From Polaribacter tangerinus (GTDB lineage: Bacteria; Bacteroidota; Bacteroidia; Flavobacteriales; Flavobacteriaceae): a stretch of DNA of 64,000 nucleotides. Location of the stretch: assembly GCF_038024095.1 (NCBI RefSeq), contig NZ_CP150668.1, positions 2,046,001 to 2,110,000 of the forward strand, in the 5' to 3' direction. Every line of letters starts with the position of its first letter. The stretch's first letter is position 1. This document shows positions 9,835 to 18,423 of this stretch, piece by piece. Under the pieces are notes generated by a model. The model had not been told where the DNA came from and did not search any database. It saw only the letters and a program-made list of their open reading frames with translations. Both the position numbers and the translations under genes were made by a program.

Positions 9835-11679
9835 ATGAAAATTAATATGAAAGATACTGTCTTATTTTGTATTTCACTTTGTTTTGTGGTTTTTCAATCA
9901 TGTACAACCAAAGAATCTTTAAAAAAGGTATCTAAAGAAAAACCTTTATTAGATACATACTGCAATCCCTTAGATATAGATTATACCTACATGGTTTATA
10001 ACTCTAGCAAGAATAAATCATATAGGTCCGGTGCAGACCCAGCAGTTATTGAGTTTAAGGGAGAATATTATATGTTTGTAACTCGTTCTTTCGGTTACTG
10101 GCACTCTAAAGATCTTACTAATTGGAAGTTTATAAAACCGAAACAATGGTTTTTTGAAGGCAGTAATGCACCAACTGCTTTTAATTATAAAGACTCTTTG
10201 GTTTATTTTGCTGGCGATCCTGCAGGATACGGAAGTATACTTTATTCCGACAATCCTAAAGAAGGAATGTGGACACCAACAGCCTCAATTTCTAAAAATA
10301 TACAAGATTCAGAATTATTTATAGATGATGATGGTAAAACTTACCTTTATTGGGGGTCTTCAAATTTACACCCAATTAGAGTGAAAATGTTAAATAAAGA
10401 CGATCGTTTTTTAGAAATAGGTGTAAAAAAAGAGTTGATTAATTTAAAGGAAGATGAGCATGGATGGGAAAGATTTGGAGAAAATAATTTTCATCCAACA
10501 TTAAAAGAAGGTTATATGGAAGGTGCTTCTATGACAAAGCACAACGGAAAATATTACTTACAATACGCAGCCCCAGGAACTCAGTTTAACGTGTATGCAG
10601 ACGGAGTATATATTGGCGATTCTCCTTTAGGGCCTTTTAGATATATGAAAAGTAATCCCATGAGTTTTAAGCCAGGTGGTTTTACAAATGGCGCAGGACA
10701 CGGAATAACAGTAAAACAAACAAACGGTCAGTACTGGCATTTTGCAACGATGGCTCTTGCTTCAAATGCTCAATGGGAACGTCGTTTGTGTATGTTTCCA
10801 ACATATTTTGATGAAGATGGTTTAATGTACACAAATACAGAGTATGGAGATTATCCACGGTTTGGTGCTAACCACCCAACAAAAGCAGGAGAACATAATG
10901 GATGGATGTTACTTTCATACAAAGGAGACGTAAAAGTATCTTCATCTTTAAAGCAAGTAGAAAAATTTACTTCTAATGATGATGATGTTCAAATTAATGA
11001 ACTTCCTATACAAAAAGATGCAGATGGTTCAATTTTATCGAGCGTTTTAACAGATGAAAATCCGAAAACTTTCTGGGTAGCCGAAGCAAATAATGATAAG
11101 CAATGGATACAAATAGAGTTGAAAAATAAAGGGAATATACATGCTATTCAATTAAATTTTCATGATCATGAATCTGGTATTTATACTCGTGTAGAAGGTT
11201 TAAAACACCAGTTTTTAATAGAATCGTCCTTAGATGGTAAAGTTTGGGAAACTATTGTAGATAGAAGTAAAAGTAATATTGATGCACCAAACGCATATAT
11301 AGTTTTAGACAAACCGGTTTCTGCAAACTATGTAAGGTATACCAACGTTTCTGTACCAGGTGCTAACTTTGCCATGTCGGAATTTAGAGTATTTGGTCTT
11401 GGGTTTGGTGAAAAACCAACTAAAGTTAGCAATTTTATTATTAAAAGAGCACAAGATAGAAGGGATGTTTCACTTTCTTGGAATGTAACCCCAAATGCAC
11501 AAGGTTATAATATTAGATGGGGCATTTCACCAGACAAATTATATCATTCTTGGCTAATATACGATGTTAATTCTCATTTTATGCGCTCTTTAGATAGAGA
11601 TACTTCTTATTACTTTACCATAGAATCATTTAACGAAAACGGTATTTCTGAAAAAAGTGAAGTGTTATATGTCGAGTAA
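9835..11679 (+). CDS. GH43 glycoside hydrolase with F5/8C and FN3 domains
   Basis: Inverting five-blade beta-propeller enzyme (xylosidase/arabinofuranosidase type), 614 residues, lipoprotein signal with lipobox FQSC. Expected catalytic residues are visible: base Asp in SGADPAVIEF, pKa-tuning Asp in IQDSELFIDDDGKTYLYWG, and acid Glu in YMEGASMTKHNGKYYL. After the propeller (to about 350) comes a discoidin-like F5/8C carbohydrate-binding domain (about 385-525) and a FN3 domain (about 530-612). A second in-frame ATG at 9847 is possible; the first is used here because the signal peptide is good either way. It is the last gene of the utilization locus; 86 bases separate it from a tRNA-Leu. Subfamily and substrate are not determinable by eye. 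Confidence 0.88.
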   Translation: MKINMKDTVLFCISLCFVVFQSCTTKESLKKVSKEKPLLDTYCNPLDIDYTYMVYNSSKNKSYRSGADPAVIEFKGEYYMFVTRSFGYWHSKDLTNWKFIKPKQWFFEGSNAPTAFNYKDSLVYFAGDPAGYGSILYSDNPKEGMWTPTASISKNIQDSELFIDDDGKTYLYWGSSNLHPIRVKMLNKDDRFLEIGVKKELINLKEDEHGWERFGENNFHPTLKEGYMEGASMTKHNGKYYLQYAAPGTQFNVYADGVYIGDSPLGPFRYMKSNPMSFKPGGFTNGAGHGITVKQTNGQYWHFATMALASNAQWERRLCMFPTYFDEDGLMYTNTEYGDYPRFGANHPTKAGEHNGWMLLSYKGDVKVSSSLKQVEKFTSNDDDVQINELPIQKDADGSILSSVLTDENPKTFWVAEANNDKQWIQIELKNKGNIHAIQLNFHDHESGIYTRVEGLKHQFLIESSLDGKVWETIVDRSKSNIDAPNAYIVLDKPVSANYVRYTNVSVPGANFAMSEFRVFGLGFGEKPTKVSNFIIKRAQDRRDVSLSWNVTPNAQGYNIRWGISPDKLYHSWLIYDVNSHFMRSLDRDTSYYFTIESFNENGISEKSEVLYVE

Positions 11680-11710
11680 AAATTTTTTGAAATAAAATAT
11701 ATTCAACAAG

Positions 11711-11740
11711 TTTGTAGTTTCCAAGGAATGTTTATATTTG
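11711..11740 (+). promoter_or_regulatory. Bacteroidota-type promoter of tRNA-Leu
   Basis: A TATATTTG -7 box (11733-11740) matches TAnnTTTG and has TTTG at 11711-11714 about 18 bases upstream, close to the spacing known for Bacteroidota sigma factor. The tRNA begins 26 bases after the box. This gives the tRNA its own start independent of the upstream GH43 gene. Confidence 0.6.
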
Positions 11741-11765
11741 CATCCCGAAATCTTCGGAAAAAGTT

Positions 11766-11847
11766 GCAGGCGTGGTGGAATTGGTAGACACGCTAGACTT
11801 AGGATCTAGTGCCGCGAGGTGTGAGAGTTCGAGTCTCTCCGCCTGTA
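11766..11847 (+). tRNA. tRNA-Leu (anticodon UAG)
   Basis: An 82-base cloverleaf. Acceptor strand GCAGGCG pairs with CGCCTGT (one G-U at the first pair), the D-loop contains TTGGTAGACACG, the anticodon stem CTAGA/TCTAG encloses loop CTTAGGA with anticodon TAG, a long variable arm follows as expected for leucine, and the T-loop reads GTTCGAGTC. The discriminator base is A, normal for leucine. CCA is not encoded. The gene decodes CUA and CUG. Confidence 0.95.
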
Positions 11848-11852
11848 CAAGC

Positions 11853-11887
11853 AAAAAAGCTGAAGTATTAACTTCAGCTTTTTTTTT
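11853..11887 (+). terminator. Rho-independent terminator after tRNA-Leu
   Basis: Perfect 9-bp stem AGCTGAAGT / ACTTCAGCT with loop ATTA, extended by an A-run before and a run of nine T after it. It lies directly after the tRNA and 15 bases before manA, so it separates the two; manA transcription must start within or just after it, or arise from readthrough. Confidence 0.85.
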
Positions 11888-11902
11888 CTTAAATTACTAG
11901 CT

Positions 11903-12880
11903 ATGCAATTGTATCCTTTAAAATTTACACCACTTTTTAAATATAGGCTTTGGGGTGGAAACAAATTAAAAAATCTCTTAAACAAAGAATATTCACAAGA
12001 TAACATTGGAGAATCTTGGGAAATTTCTACTGTTAAAGATGATAAAACTTTGGTGTCTAACGGTGTTTATAAAGGAGAAAATCTAACAAATTTAATATCA
12101 GAATTTAAGTCGGCAATTGTAGGAAAAGCAGTGTATAAAAAATTTGGTAATGAGTTTCCGTTGCTTATTAAATTTATAGATGCAAAAACACCTCTTTCTA
12201 TTCAGGTTCATCCGAATGATGAGGTAGCTAAGCAAAGGCATCACTCATTTGGTAAAAATGAGATGTGGTATATTATGGAAGCTGATGACAATGCCGAATT
12301 AATAGTTGGTTTCGATAAAGAACTACAAAAAGAAGAATATCAATCTATTATAAAAAATGACGATATTTTAGATGTTTTACACCATGATAAAGTTTCTGAG
12401 GGAGATACTTATTTTATACCTGCAGGTAGGGTTCATGCCATAGGAGCAGGTGTTTTATTAGCTGAAATACAGCAAACATCTGATGTAACTTATCGCATAT
12501 ACGATTATAACAGGATAGATGCTAAAACTGGTAAGTTAAGAGATCTGCATAACGATTTAGCAACAGATGTAATAGATTTTAAAACACAATCAAGCTATAA
12601 GACAAGCTATAATAAATTTGAAAATATATCTAATAAATTAGTGCATTCGCCTTATTTTAAGACCAACTTTATAAAGCTACATAATTCAGTTCAAAAGGAT
12701 TATTCAAGTTTAGATTCATTTGTAATCTACATATGTGTTTCTGGAGAAGTGGTTTTGAATCACAATAACAATAATTTTGATGTAAAAAGAGGTGAAACAA
12801 TATTGTTACCTGCAGCAATTAACAGTGTTAAATTAACATCTAAAACTCCGCAAAGTAAAATTATAGAAGTTTATTTATAA
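11903..12880 (+). CDS. manA: Mannose-6-phosphate isomerase, class I
   Basis: Interconverts mannose-6-phosphate and fructose-6-phosphate in the cytoplasm. At 325 residues it is the short Bacillus-type form. Zinc ligands are all present: Q101 and H103 in IQVHPND, E120 in GKNEMWY and H178 in AGRVHAIGAG. The cupin repeat continues at the C-terminus. The ATG lies 15 bases after the tRNA terminator. The gene is not part of the utilization operon but could feed mannose from glycan breakdown into glycolysis or supply GDP-mannose for surface glycans. Its 3' end overlaps the converging thioesterase gene by 6 bases. Confidence 0.93.
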   Translation: MQLYPLKFTPLFKYRLWGGNKLKNLLNKEYSQDNIGESWEISTVKDDKTLVSNGVYKGENLTNLISEFKSAIVGKAVYKKFGNEFPLLIKFIDAKTPLSIQVHPNDEVAKQRHHSFGKNEMWYIMEADDNAELIVGFDKELQKEEYQSIIKNDDILDVLHHDKVSEGDTYFIPAGRVHAIGAGVLLAEIQQTSDVTYRIYDYNRIDAKTGKLRDLHNDLATDVIDFKTQSSYKTSYNKFENISNKLVHSPYFKTNFIKLHNSVQKDYSSLDSFVIYICVSGEVVLNHNNNNFDVKRGETILLPAAINSVKLTSKTPQSKIIEVYL

Positions 12881-13312
12881 AATAATTTCTGAATAACTTC
12901 TTGTTTTTTCTGCAAATTTAAAAAGTTCATTAGTTTTTTCTGGTGGCGTTGTTAGTTTTCTTTTAGTTAGGTCTATCCAAGCTCCATACACTTTTATAAT
13001 TGCAGATAATTGCCCTTTTTCATTAAAAACTTCATGAATAATTTTCCAACGTTCGTTGTTTTTTGAAAGTCCTTCTAATTTTAAGTTTACCGAAATATTT
13101 TCTCCCATATGAATTTCTTTCTTATAGGTGGTTTCTTCCTTAAAAAGAATTGGGCCTATGTTATGTTTGGTAAACTCTTCAATAGAAAAATTATATTCAG
13201 CAAAATATCGAACTCTAACTTCTGCCGCATAATCATTATAAGCGGTATGTCTCATATGTCTGTTAGGGTCAAAATCCGACCATTTGGTAGTAAAAGTTAC
13301 AGCAAAGCTCAT
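12875..13312 (-). CDS. Acyl-CoA thioesterase, 4HBT hotdog fold
   Basis: Small hotdog-fold thioesterase of 145 residues. The N-terminal WSDFDPNRHMRHTAYNDY block matches the 4HBT/YbgC pattern with the conserved Asp and following His-Met segment, and the later LEGLSKNNERWKIIHEVFN and GAWIDLTKRKLTTPP blocks match the second half of the fold. It likely hydrolyses acyl-CoA thioesters in the cytoplasm; chain length is unknown. It is convergent with manA and sits after the terminator of the S41 protease gene, so it needs its own promoter, which I do not see clearly. Confidence 0.82.
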   Translation of the reverse strand: MSFAVTFTTKWSDFDPNRHMRHTAYNDYAAEVRVRYFAEYNFSIEEFTKHNIGPILFKEETTYKKEIHMGENISVNLKLEGLSKNNERWKIIHEVFNEKGQLSAIIKVYGAWIDLTKRKLTTPPEKTNELFKFAEKTRSYSEIIL

Positions 13313-13324
13313 AGAAAATATTTT

Positions 13325-13357
13325 AAAAAAAATAACCTTATTGTTTATAAGGTTATT
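13325..13357 (-). terminator. Terminator of the S41 protease gene
   Basis: Perfect 11-bp inverted repeat AATAACCTTAT / ATAAGGTTATT (13331-13341 with 13347-13357), loop of five bases, followed on the minus strand by a run of eight or nine T. It starts 10 bases past the protease stop codon and lies upstream of the thioesterase. Confidence 0.8.
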
Positions 13358-13366
13358 ATAGGTTTA

Positions 13367-15502
13367 TTAGTTTTTAACTATTTGAGAAGTATTTCTAAGT
13401 TGAAGTTCACTTAACACATTTAAAGCTTCTGCAACATAAATATCTTTAGAAAGGTTTTTATGCCAAATACTTCTTTTTTCAGCTAAAATAGTATCTTTTT
13501 TAATTAAAGGAAGCTCATATTTTGGTGAGTTAAAGGTAAGATTTGATTCGTATTTAAAAGCGTCCGTATATTTTTTTGCAGCCGATTCTTGTTTTTCATT
13601 TTCTTTTTTAAATTCCTTTAAATTTAGTGAAACAGTTGTGTTTTCTTGATTTTTTCTTAGCCATTTTGCGTAATCATTTATCAAGCTAAATTTTTTATCA
13701 GTAGAAATTCTTTGTTTACTATTATTAATCACTTCCGAAAAATTAGTGTAAGAATCAGTTCGTTTATACTTTGCTTGAGCTACTTTATCCCAAGAAAGTG
13801 CTCCTTCTAAATCTCTTTCACCAAAGTCCATATAACTAAATCTGCTAGGCATAGCAATATCAGAATAAACACCTTCCACCTGGGTAGAACCACCATTAAC
13901 TCTATAAAATTTTTGTATTGTCATTTTAATAGCACCAAGGTCTTTATCGTAATCTGGATAAAAATTATTAATAGGAATAACACTTTGCACAGTTCCTTTA
14001 CCATATGTTTGATTTCCTCCGAGTACAACCGCTCTGCCATAATCTTGCATTGCTGCTGCAAAAATTTCTGAGGCTGATGCAGAAAATTCGTTTACTAAAA
14101 TAACCACAGCGCCATCCCATTGCATATCTGCATCAATATCATTTTTTATTATTGGTGCTTTGCCACGGTATTTTACTTGTACAATTGGGCCTTCAGTAAT
14201 AAATAAACCTGCAATTTCGATAGCTGTTTTAAGAGAGCCACCACCGTTGTTTCTAAGATCAATTAAAAGTCCTTTTACATTTTCACTTTTTAATCTTTCA
14301 ATTTCTTTTTCCATATCTTTTGCAGAGTCTCTAGAAGTAGTATCAGAAAAATCTATATAAAATCTTGGTAAGTCAATTACACCATATTTCTTTCCTTCTT
14401 TTTCTACAATCGTCGATTTTACAAATGTTTCTTCAAGTTCTACAACATCTCTAATAATAGATATTATTTTGGTAGAGCCATCAAGTTTTTTCTTGACAGT
14501 AAGTTTAACTTCAGTTCCTTTTTTACCTTTAATAAACTTAATAGCATCATCTAAACGCATTCCAACAATGTCTAGTGGTTCTTCATCACCTTGTGCAACT
14601 TCTAAAATAATATCTCCTGCTTCTAGCTCTCCTTGTTTCCATGCCGGTCCGCCAGATACAAGTTCAGATACTTCTGTGTAAATGCCTTTTTTAAACAAAC
14701 GTGCACCAATTCCCTCTAATTTACCAGACATATCTTGGTCGAAACGTTCTTTAATTCTTGGTGCCATGTATGTGGTATGTGGGTCGAAAGCTCCAACAAC
14801 ACTATTTAAAAAAGTAGAAAACCAGTCATCTCTTTCTAGTTCTTCAATTCTTAAATAAAGCTCTTTCATATTTTTTAATACTTCTTCACGAGCTTCCTTT
14901 TCTATCTCTTTAAAAGAGGTTTTCTTGAAGTTTTTATCCTTTTTAGATTTCTCTTCTTCCTTGTCTAACTTGTCTTGAATTCTACCAAGTGTATTAAGTT
15001 TTAACTGTTTTCTCCAATAATCTATTAGTTCATTTTCATTTTTTGCAAATGGTAAATTAGCATAATCTAAATCTATAACTTCATCTTTTTTAAAGTTAAA
15101 AGGTTTTGCTAGTAATTCTTCGTAATAGTTTGCTGTTTTCTTTATTTTATTTAAAAAATTACTGTAAACTAAATTATAAAAAGACACATCGTCATTTATT
15201 AATTGATTGTCTATTTGATATTTAAATTTAGAAAATTCTTTTAAATCCTTTTGAGTAAAGTACCTTTTATTTGGGTCTAATCCCTCTATAAAAGATATGT
15301 AAACCTGTTCCGAAAAATCATCATTCATATCTTTAACCACAAAATGACCTCTCGTTAAAATATTTTTTAAAACGTACACTAATATCTTATCCTTTTCTGG
15401 ATCAGTTTTAACATTGCTTACAGTTGAAGAAAAAGATAAACTTGTTGTTGTAAATAATAAAAATGATAAAATTGTAATGCCTACTTTTTTGATATTTGTC
15501 AT
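13367..15502 (-). CDS. prc: S41 C-terminal processing protease (Tsp/Prc type)
   Basis: Periplasmic carboxy-terminal processing protease, 711 residues, close in layout to E. coli Tsp. A signal peptide (FTTTSLSFSS) comes first, then a helical N-terminal domain (about 30-230), a PDZ domain (about 240-340, with GIGARLFKKG and AGDIILEVAQG), and the peptidase core. Catalytic S476 lies in EFSASASEIFAAAMQDYGRA and general base K502 in TYGKGTVQ, spaced as in the family. A charged C-terminal DUF3340-like tail (about 560-690) follows. Function: degradation or maturation of periplasmic and outer-membrane proteins. The gene stands alone between a terminator and the divergent surE promoter region. Confidence 0.93.
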   Translation of the reverse strand: MTNIKKVGITILSFLLFTTTSLSFSSTVSNVKTDPEKDKILVYVLKNILTRGHFVVKDMNDDFSEQVYISFIEGLDPNKRYFTQKDLKEFSKFKYQIDNQLINDDVSFYNLVYSNFLNKIKKTANYYEELLAKPFNFKKDEVIDLDYANLPFAKNENELIDYWRKQLKLNTLGRIQDKLDKEEEKSKKDKNFKKTSFKEIEKEAREEVLKNMKELYLRIEELERDDWFSTFLNSVVGAFDPHTTYMAPRIKERFDQDMSGKLEGIGARLFKKGIYTEVSELVSGGPAWKQGELEAGDIILEVAQGDEEPLDIVGMRLDDAIKFIKGKKGTEVKLTVKKKLDGSTKIISIIRDVVELEETFVKSTIVEKEGKKYGVIDLPRFYIDFSDTTSRDSAKDMEKEIERLKSENVKGLLIDLRNNGGGSLKTAIEIAGLFITEGPIVQVKYRGKAPIIKNDIDADMQWDGAVVILVNEFSASASEIFAAAMQDYGRAVVLGGNQTYGKGTVQSVIPINNFYPDYDKDLGAIKMTIQKFYRVNGGSTQVEGVYSDIAMPSRFSYMDFGERDLEGALSWDKVAQAKYKRTDSYTNFSEVINNSKQRISTDKKFSLINDYAKWLRKNQENTTVSLNLKEFKKENEKQESAAKKYTDAFKYESNLTFNSPKYELPLIKKDTILAEKRSIWHKNLSKDIYVAEALNVLSELQLRNTSQIVKN

Positions 15503-15699
15503 AAATTTATGCTACTAAGTTGAATATTTGTGCCTTTGTATGAAATCTAAAATTAGTTTTAAAATTAACAAAGAAATATGGTTTAATTTAGAGTGTTTAG
15601 TTATAAACAATCAGTTTTAAAATAATTTACACAATAATAGTAAAAAATACAACGCAACATTCTTTACGAATTGTTAAAAAGAAACTGTACTAAAACAAT

Positions 15700-15707
15700 T
15701 ATATTTG
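15700..15707 (+). promoter_or_regulatory. -7 promoter box upstream of surE (distal)
   Basis: TATATTTG matches TAnnTTTG and lies 64 bases before the surE ATG. No good -33 TTTG at the usual distance is visible, so support is the -7 box and location only. Confidence 0.4.
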
Positions 15708-15757
15708 TTGATGAATAGAGAGTCTTAATATTTAAAAAAGACTTTTTAGGAAAAAGT

Positions 15758-15765
15758 TATATTTG
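15758..15765 (+). promoter_or_regulatory. -7 promoter box immediately before surE (proximal)
   Basis: A second TATATTTG ends six bases before the surE ATG at 15772. If used, transcription would begin at or next to the start codon and give a leaderless mRNA. No -33 element is obvious; chance occurrence in AT-rich DNA is possible. Confidence 0.4.
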
Positions 15766-15771
15766 ATAATT

Positions 15772-16542
15772 ATGCAAGAAAAACCTTTAATTTTAGTAAC
15801 CAATGATGATGGTATTACAGCTCCAGGATTACGGGCTCTAATTAAGATAATGAATAAAATTGGAGACGTAGTTGTGGTTGCTCCTGATAGCCCACAAAGT
15901 GGCATGGGACACGCAATAACTGTAGATAATGTGCTAACCTGCAATCCAATAAGTATTGATGATGGACCTCAATTAGAGTATACTTGTTCTGGCACACCAG
16001 CAGATTGTGTAAAAATGGCAATTAATCAAATATTAAATAGAAAACCTGACTTGTGTGTATCAGGAATTAATCATGGTTCTAACTCTTCTATAAGCGTTAT
16101 TTATTCTGGTACTATGAGTGCAGCAATCGAAGCAGGAATAGAAGGTGTACCTGCCATCGGTTTTTCTTTATTAGATTTAAAATGGCATGCCGACTTTAAA
16201 CCTTCGGAAGAGTATATAAAAAAAATTACTTTAAACGCATTGCTTAATGGTTTGCCAGAAGGAATTGTTTTAAATGTAAATATTCCGAAGCTAGAAAAAA
16301 ATGAAATTAAAGGAATTAAAATATGCAGACAAGCAAATGGTGTTTGGAAAGAAGATTTCGATAAAAGAAAAAGTCCTTCTGGTAAAGAATACTACTGGTT
16401 GTCTGGTAAGTTTATTAATAAAGACAAAGGGCAAGATACCGACGAGTTTGCTTTAGAAAATGGATATATTTCTGTTGTTCCAGTACAGTTTGATATGACA
16501 GCGCACCATATGATTCAAAAAATTAACTCTTGGGAACTGTAA
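15772..16542 (+). CDS. surE: 5'/3'-nucleotidase SurE
   Basis: Metal-dependent nucleoside monophosphate phosphatase of 256 residues, cytoplasmic. D12-D13 in TNDDGITAPG, the SPQSGMGHAIT loop and the SGINHGSNSS / SGTMSAAIEAG motifs that build the active site are intact. I place the start at ATG 15772 rather than an upstream TTG at 15763, because SurE proteins begin just before the LILVTNDDG strand. It leads a plus-strand run with a small membrane protein, lpxB and further genes; the next gene overlaps its end by 13 bases. Confidence 0.94.
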   Translation: MQEKPLILVTNDDGITAPGLRALIKIMNKIGDVVVVAPDSPQSGMGHAITVDNVLTCNPISIDDGPQLEYTCSGTPADCVKMAINQILNRKPDLCVSGINHGSNSSISVIYSGTMSAAIEAGIEGVPAIGFSLLDLKWHADFKPSEEYIKKITLNALLNGLPEGIVLNVNIPKLEKNEIKGIKICRQANGVWKEDFDKRKSPSGKEYYWLSGKFINKDKGQDTDEFALENGYISVVPVQFDMTAHHMIQKINSWEL

Positions 16543-16817
16543 AAAAAGACATATTTATTGGATTGTTGGTAGCGATTTTTGCAACCTTTGGAGGGGTGTT
16601 TTTATATTTAGAGTATTTTACCAATCAAAGTTTAGAGGTATCTCTTTCGATAATTAGAGAAGAAAATTTATACGGAAAAATACTTTCTTTAGCAGCTGTT
16701 CCCAATCTTTTTGTTTTTTTTATTTTTCTAAAAAAGAAACAAGATAATAAGGCAAAAGGGGTATTATTGGCAACTTTCTTAATAGCATTTATAACATTAA
16801 TTTTAAAGTTTTTTTAA
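16530..16817 (+). CDS. Small conserved membrane protein between surE and lpxB
   Basis: A 95-residue protein with three predicted membrane segments (about 8-28, 48-66 and 75-94) and short charged linkers (KKKQDNKAKG). The start is the TTG at 16530, which overlaps the surE stop by 13 bases; no ATG lies in frame near the N-terminus, and the KKDIFIGLLVA segment that follows is a natural N-terminus. Only one base separates its stop from the lpxB ATG. I do not recognise a family function. Position between surE and lpxB suggests translational coupling and a possible envelope role, which is inference. Confidence 0.75.
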   Translation: MGTVKKDIFIGLLVAIFATFGGVFLYLEYFTNQSLEVSLSIIREENLYGKILSLAAVPNLFVFFIFLKKKQDNKAKGVLLATFLIAFITLILKFF

Positions 16818-16818
16818 A

Positions 16819-17940
16819 ATGAAATATTACATACTTGTAGGAGAGGCTTCGGGAGATTTACATGGTGCCAACCTAATGAAAGAAATTTATAAACAAGACA
16901 AGAAAGCAGTAATACGTTTTTGGGGCGGAGATTTAATGCAATCTGTTGGTGGAACCCTAGTTAAGCATTACAAAGAGAGAGCATTTATGGGTTTTTTAGA
17001 AGTTTTAAAAAATCTTTTTAAAATACTTGGTTTTATAAAATTTTGTAAAGTTGATATTGCTCAATTTAATCCGGATGTGATTATTTTTATAGATAATTCT
17101 GGTTTTAATTTACGGATTGCAAAATGGGCAAAGCAACAAAATTTTAGAACAAATTATTATATTTCTCCACAAGTTTGGGCAAGCAGAGCAAAAAGAGTGC
17201 ATGACATAAAAAGAGATGTTGACAAAATGTTTGTAATTCTGCCTTTTGAGGAAGAATTTTATAAAAAGTACAATTATAAAGTATCTTTTGTTGGGCATCC
17301 CTTAATAGATGCTATCGCAAACAGAACACAAGTAGACGAAAAGGTATTTAGAGCAAAACATCAACTTACAAACAAACCGATTGTAGCATTATTGCCTGGT
17401 AGTAGAAAACAAGAAATTGTAAAAATGTTATCTGTAATGCTTTCATTGGTAGATGATTTTAACGAATATCAGTTTGTTATTGCGGGAGCACCAAGTCAAG
17501 ATTTTTCTTTTTACAAGAAAATAATTGGTACCAAAGAAGTAGCTTTTATCAATAATAAAACCTACGACTTGCTAAGTATTTCTTTTGCTGCTTTGGTAGC
17601 CTCAGGCACAGCTACTTTAGAAACAGCTCTTTTTAAGGTTCCCCAAGTGGTGTGTTACAAAGGAAGTGTAATTTCTTATTACATTGCCAAAAGAATTATT
17701 ACTTTAAAGTTTATTTCATTAGTAAACCTTATTATGAATAAAGAAGTTGTTACAGAGTTAATACAAGACAATTTTACAACCCAAAATTTAAAAAAAGCAT
17801 TAGGTAATATTTTAGATGTAACGCATCGAGAAACCATGTTTTTAATGTATTATGATTTAGAAAAAAAATTAGGCGGTAAAGGTGCTTCAAGAAAAGTGGC
17901 TACTTCAATTATAAAAGATTTACAAACTATTAATTCTTAA
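16819..17940 (+). CDS. lpxB: Lipid-A-disaccharide synthase
   Basis: GT19 enzyme that joins UDP-2,3-diacylglucosamine and lipid X to make the lipid A disaccharide at the inner membrane. Length 373 residues is standard. The N-terminus YYILVGEASGDLHGANLM is diagnostic, as are FIDNSGFNLRIAKWAK, YYISPQVWASRAKRV, FVGHPLID, ALLPGSRKQEI and ALVASGTATLETAL. It confirms a Gram-negative with lipid A. It is translated right after a small membrane protein gene and followed 9 bases later by the next gene. Confidence 0.96.
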   Translation: MKYYILVGEASGDLHGANLMKEIYKQDKKAVIRFWGGDLMQSVGGTLVKHYKERAFMGFLEVLKNLFKILGFIKFCKVDIAQFNPDVIIFIDNSGFNLRIAKWAKQQNFRTNYYISPQVWASRAKRVHDIKRDVDKMFVILPFEEEFYKKYNYKVSFVGHPLIDAIANRTQVDEKVFRAKHQLTNKPIVALLPGSRKQEIVKMLSVMLSLVDDFNEYQFVIAGAPSQDFSFYKKIIGTKEVAFINNKTYDLLSISFAALVASGTATLETALFKVPQVVCYKGSVISYYIAKRIITLKFISLVNLIMNKEVVTELIQDNFTTQNLKKALGNILDVTHRETMFLMYYDLEKKLGGKGASRKVATSIIKDLQTINS

Positions 17941-17949
17941 TTTTTTAAA

Positions 17950-18366
17950 ATGACTTCAAAAAAATCTTGGGTAGAAAAGAGAAATTGTGATACATCTTTT
18001 AAAATAAAAAAGATTGATAAAAAATTTGCAGATATACCTGCTCATAGCAAAATGCTTATAGTTTCTCCGCCAATTATAGATAATTATGTTAAAAATATAC
18101 CTTCTTCAAAGAGTGTTTCCTTAAAAGAATTAAGAGATGATTTGGCAAAGAAATATGAAGCAGACAAAACATGTCCTGTTACCACAGGAATATTTTTAAG
18201 AATTGTTGCTGAAGCTGCTTATGAGGAGTTGGAAAGTGGTAAAACGATAACACAAATTACACCTTTTTGGAGAGTGATTAATTCAAAAATAAAAATAGCA
18301 TCTAAATTAGCGTGTGGACTCAATTTTATTAATTTTCAGAGAGAAAAAGAAGGGCTAGAGGTTTAG
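17950..18366 (+). CDS. Conserved hypothetical protein with MGMT-like winged-helix resemblance
   Basis: A 138-residue, lysine-rich cytoplasmic protein without signal or membrane segments. The segment KTCPVTTGIFLRIVAEAAYEEL followed by ITPFWRVI loosely resembles the winged-helix of methylguanine-methyltransferase-like proteins, but the PCHRV active-site cysteine motif is absent (TPFWRVI instead), so no alkyl transfer should occur. Function is unknown; the resemblance is from memory of motif layout and is weak. It follows lpxB by 9 bases and ends with KLACGLNFINFQREKEG. Confidence 0.65.
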   Translation: MTSKKSWVEKRNCDTSFKIKKIDKKFADIPAHSKMLIVSPPIIDNYVKNIPSSKSVSLKELRDDLAKKYEADKTCPVTTGIFLRIVAEAAYEELESGKTITQITPFWRVINSKIKIASKLACGLNFINFQREKEGLEV

Positions 18367-18423
18367 ATAAAACAAGTATATATAATTCACATCCCTTGAG
18401 ATTTGCAAAATAAGAAGACGAAA

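Noticed and set aside
11806..12006. Minus-strand open frame across tRNA-Leu and the manA start
   Set aside because: It runs through the tRNA, its terminator and conserved manA codons in antisense; no family features.
13109..13414. Plus-strand 101-codon frame
   Set aside because: Antisense to the conserved thioesterase and crosses the protease terminator.
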